8,342 nucleotides of DNA. It comes from Methanobrevibacter sp. (lineage in GTDB: Archaea > Methanobacteriota > Methanobacteria > Methanobacteriales > Methanobacteriaceae). The position numbers and the translations under genes are program-made. The notes below the pieces were generated by a model. It saw only the letters and a program-made list of their open reading frames with translations. It was not told the DNA's origin and made no database searches. Positions within the stretch are counted from its first letter, which is position 1, and each line of letters opens with the position of its first letter. The stretch is taken from assembly GCA_031289975.1 (NCBI GenBank), contig JAITOM010000202.1, positions 1 to 8,342 on the forward strand. Reading direction: 5' to 3'. Below, piece by piece: positions 6,508 to 8,342 of the stretch.

Positions 6508-7731
6508 TTAATCATATTCTTTTACAGAATCAATAACACTTTGCATATCAGTTAATAGCTCTTTTACATCTTCAACATTAGTTTTTCTACTTGAATTACC
6601 TAAATTAATGGTCAATTCAACTACTAATTCTTCCATTTTTTTTACAAACGATTTCAATGTATCTAATCTGTTTTTAAGTTCTTCATCAATTTTTGGTGTG
6701 TATCCTGGAGCCATATTTATTATATTTAAAGTTGACTCGGTTTGTTTTAGAAATATCTCTCCCCACATGTCAATTTCGCCCATAAACCTATCGTAAGTTA
6801 ATTGTGGTGGTGGGAAATGTTCTTGGATCATTTTTTTAGCAATCTCTTCTTTACTCTGATATTGAGTTTTCAAGTCATTAATATCTTCTTCATATTCTTT
6901 AAATTCATTACCAACTTCCTTAGTACCATTTATATTTTCAAATTCATTATCATCTTCCTTAGCACTGTTCATATTTTTATTTATCTCATTCTGTCTCTTA
7001 TCTATATCTAATATGTGAGATCTTACATCAATTAAAAAATTGTTTGGTACAAAAACATTAGCTACAAAAAGAAGAGATGAAAAATTATAAACTAAAACAA
7101 CCCGTATTAACCATATTCCCCTTACCTCAATATAAATTATTAACGTGATTACTATTAAAAGAATACCTAAATCTTTTTTTTCCAAATAAAACAAACCAAG
7201 ACCAGGAAATATTAAATTTAAAACATAAGCCACAATTTTATTTTTCCCATATACATTTATTAATGGTTTTATTTCTTGTTTTCTTTTTTCTTCATAAAAT
7301 TCGTTGCCAGCTTCATTAGTACTGTTCATATTTTTAAATTCATTGTCAAATAATTTATGAGCATTAATTTTAGTTATTTTCTTTCCATTCTTATATTCAA
7401 CATGTTGTTCAGGATTATATTGTTTTTCTAAGATTTCATCATCAATTATTTTGGTTTTGTCACTACTTTTTTCTGTATTGATTTTTTTAAAAATAATTTC
7501 TTTATTCTCCAAATTTTTTTCTATGACTTTCCATCCTGCCTGAATCCATGATGCAGAGTGTCTTTTATGGTCATTCTCATTACCCCACCATGCACCATGC
7601 TTATAAGCTGAATTTGGTAACTCACCACCTATAATTTCTTCAATGTCGGTGAATGTTAAAGTTTCTGTATCTTTATATGAATTCAAAAAATAGTCGTATA
7701 ATTTTTTATACTTCTTACCAGTATATTCCAT
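6508..7731 (-). CDS. Membrane protein with N-terminal DUF7662-like domain and the helicase-shared C-terminal domain
   Basis: The 407-residue product has four parts. Residues 1-83 resemble DUF7662, with LTFTDIEEIIGGELP, a Lys44-His45-x-AWW element, an H-rich NDHKRH run and AGWKV; this family is of unknown function and the call is from memory. A charged linker with a 13-residue repeat follows. Hydrophobic segments lie at about 164-183, 187-202 and 205-229; the first carries PGLGLFYL, as in TM2-type membrane domains. After two further 13-residue repeats, residues 291-407 match the end of the helicase-nuclease at 29-4603. AAGGAGA at 7745-7739, eight bases before the ATG, supports the start. No catalytic motif is evident. 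Both ends probably face the cytoplasm or pair around an uneven number of helices; topology is unsettled. A role as membrane partner of the helicase is inference. Confidence 0.88.
   Translation of the reverse strand: MEYTGKKYKKLYDYFLNSYKDTETLTFTDIEEIIGGELPNSAYKHGAWWGNENDHKRHSASWIQAGWKVIEKNLENKEIIFKKINTEKSSDKTKIIDDEILEKQYNPEQHVEYKNGKKITKINAHKLFDNEFKNMNSTNEAGNEFYEEKRKQEIKPLINVYGKNKIVAYVLNLIFPGLGLFYLEKKDLGILLIVITLIIYIEVRGIWLIRVVLVYNFSSLLFVANVFVPNNFLIDVRSHILDIDKRQNEINKNMNSAKEDDNEFENINGTKEVGNEFKEYEEDINDLKTQYQSKEEIAKKMIQEHFPPPQLTYDRFMGEIDMWGEIFLKQTESTLNIINMAPGYTPKIDEELKNRLDTLKSFVKKMEELVVELTINLGNSSRKTNVEDVKELLTDMQSVIDSVKEYD
6511..6861 (-). repeat. Shared C-terminal domain, copy B (membrane protein residues 291-407)
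   Basis: This is the counterpart of the helicase ending at 32-382. It keeps the YQxKE(D/E)I start, FPPPQ (306-310), TYDRFMxEI, MAPGxT (Ala341, Gly343, Thr345), LVVELTIN and DSVKEY. The two copies differ most at 31-50 of the module and in the NSS linker near the end, where a single-residue gap is needed. Conservation of the motifs despite drift elsewhere suggests selection on the fold or on an interaction surface. Confidence 0.9.
6898..6975 (-). repeat. Two tandem 39-base (13-residue) repeats in the membrane-protein gene
   Basis: Residues 253-278 hold two head-to-tail units of the form N-(M/I)-N-(S/G)-(T/A)-K-E-x-x-N-E-F-x. The DNA of the two units differs at about 7 of 39 positions. They lie between the hydrophobic segments and the shared C-terminal domain and are rich in Asn and Glu, as expected of a flexible spacer. 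Confidence 0.75.
7294..7332 (-). repeat. Third copy of the 39-base repeat, before the membrane segments
   Basis: Residues 134-146 (NMNSTNEAGNEFY) match the tandem units at 6898-6975, with about 33 of 39 bases shared with the nearer unit. An extra NEF at 130-132 suggests part of a fourth unit. The copies lie on both sides of the hydrophobic region, so the membrane segments seem to be inserted into a repeat tract. Confidence 0.65.
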
Positions 7732-7870
7732 TAATCAATCTCCTTCTCACTTTCATTGTTGTATCTTTATAGTAATCTTGTAAAAGTTTATCACCTGAAT
7801 ATAGAATAATTAGCAGTAATGCTTTAGGAACTGGAAAACAATATTTTTCATGTGGAAAATCAATATATCG
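7715..7870 (-). pseudogene. Possible coding remnant overlapping the start of the membrane-protein gene
   Basis: A 51-codon open stretch without an early start codon runs from just after a TAA at 7871-7873 to a TAA at 7715-7717. It includes FPHEKYCFPVPKALLLIILY and GDKLLQDYYKDTT, whose amino-acid mix looks more protein-like than the surrounding A+T-rich DNA. It could be the tail of a lost upstream gene. A stretch of this length can also arise by chance here, so confidence is low. Confidence 0.2.
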
Positions 7871-8228
7871 TTACATGCAGGTATAATTACTTAATCCTGT
7901 GAGATAATAGCTTTTTTGAATGATAATTTTATTAAAATAAGTATTTTACCTAAGAGAGTTTTCATAAATCTCAGCTTTTTAATATTGATGTATTTCAATA
8001 TTTATTAAATTATTAACATGAACCTTGCTATTATCATACTTTTTTGTGAACAATCAACAGTTATAATGTTCTTTAATTTTAGAATGCTTATTAATACTTT
8101 GATAAAATTAAGTTCTCTTTAGAAAGCTACAAAACATATCCATATCTTTTCATAACATTCCCCCTATTTTTTGTTTAAACACTTGCAATAGATTAATTAT
8201 ACAAGTATTCAATAGTAATTAAGTAATC
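7732..8228. other. Gap between the partial upstream gene and the membrane-protein gene
   Basis: About 500 bases without a convincing gene. Next to the membrane-protein gene is its ribosome-binding site (AAGGAGA, 7739-7745) and a weak minus-strand TATA-like element, CTATAAAG (7765-7772), that would give a leader of only about 15 bases. Near the other end, an imperfect inverted repeat pairs AACACTTG (8178-8185) with CAAGTATT (8202-8209) just past the upstream gene's stop and could be part of its terminator. The middle looks like non-coding or decayed DNA. Confidence 0.5.
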
Positions 8229-8342
8229 TTAAAGGTTTGAATCTATTTTTTCCATGCGACCTTTCATCTCTATTTTACTTCCGCCAATTTTTAATCTTAT
8301 CTCTTTGATTGCAAGACCTATCATAATTATATCATTGCCTTC
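8229..8342 (-). CDS. C-terminal end of an unidentified gene entering from the right
   Basis: An open frame on the minus strand runs from the window edge through 37 codons to TAA at 8229-8231. It contains IGLAIKEIRLKIGG and IEMKGRMEKIDSNL, an alternating charged and hydrophobic pattern typical of a folded protein end. The G+C content is about 31% by hand count (35 of 114), above that of the rest of the window, and codons such as GGC and CGC appear. This fits a resident chromosomal gene bordering an accessory region. I do not recognise the family from this fragment. Confidence 0.6.
   Translation of the reverse strand, partial: EGNDIIMIGLAIKEIRLKIGGSKIEMKGRMEKIDSNL

Noticed and set aside
6608..7011. 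Plus-strand open frames opposite the membrane-protein gene
   Set aside because: They are the reverse of conserved coding sequence and Phe/Ile/Ser-rich, as expected from reading A+T-rich coding DNA backwards.
7891..7965. A 24-codon Lys/Leu/Ile-rich frame starting at 7965 on the minus strand
   Set aside because: No ribosome-binding site, low complexity, and a length common by chance at this composition.
8127..8164. An eight-codon frame after GGGGGA on the minus strand
   Set aside because: Spacing to the ATG is acceptable but the frame is too short to support as a gene; a leader peptide cannot be shown.

Overview
The window is very A+T-rich, with long intergenic stretches almost free of G and C. 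Ribosome-binding sites resemble the methanogen consensus (GAGGTG before the gene ending at 5150, GTGAT before the large helicase gene, AAGGAGA before the gene starting at 7731). One gene encodes a membrane-anchored surface protein dense in N-glycosylation sequons. Together these suggest a low-GC methanogenic archaeon such as Methanobrevibacter or a close relative. This is an inference from style and composition, not a database result.

Every supported gene is on the minus strand, so transcription runs from right to left. From the upstream side: (1) 8229-8342, the last 37 codons of a gene entering from the right, less A+T-rich than the rest; (2) a roughly 490-base gap with little in it except a doubtful coding remnant; (3) 6508-7731, a 407-residue membrane protein with an N-terminal domain resembling DUF7662, hydrophobic segments, 13-residue repeats and a C-terminal domain; (4) 6098-6445, a decayed coding region broken by two frameshifts and a stop; (5) 5150-6004, a surface protein with two Ig-like repeats and a C-terminal Ada-like metal-binding module; (6) a 546-base extremely A+T-rich gap with a possible small inverted-repeat element and a perfect 18-base palindrome; (7) 29-4603, a 1524-residue fusion of UvrD-type helicase, PD-(D/E)XK nuclease with iron-sulfur cysteines, a DUF3320-like domain and two tandem C-terminal modules.

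The most striking observation is that the giant helicase-nuclease and the membrane protein end in the same 117-residue domain. By my hand alignment about 64 positions are identical, with one single-residue gap each way near the end. A second, diverged copy lies just before it in the helicase. A shared terminal domain on a DNA-processing enzyme and on a membrane protein is the arrangement expected of an adaptor that brings the two together. I therefore propose the window holds a candidate, possibly undescribed, defence-type system: a helicase-nuclease plus a membrane partner. The decayed reading frame and mobile-element-like inverted repeat fit an accessory island. Function, host and partnership remain inferences.
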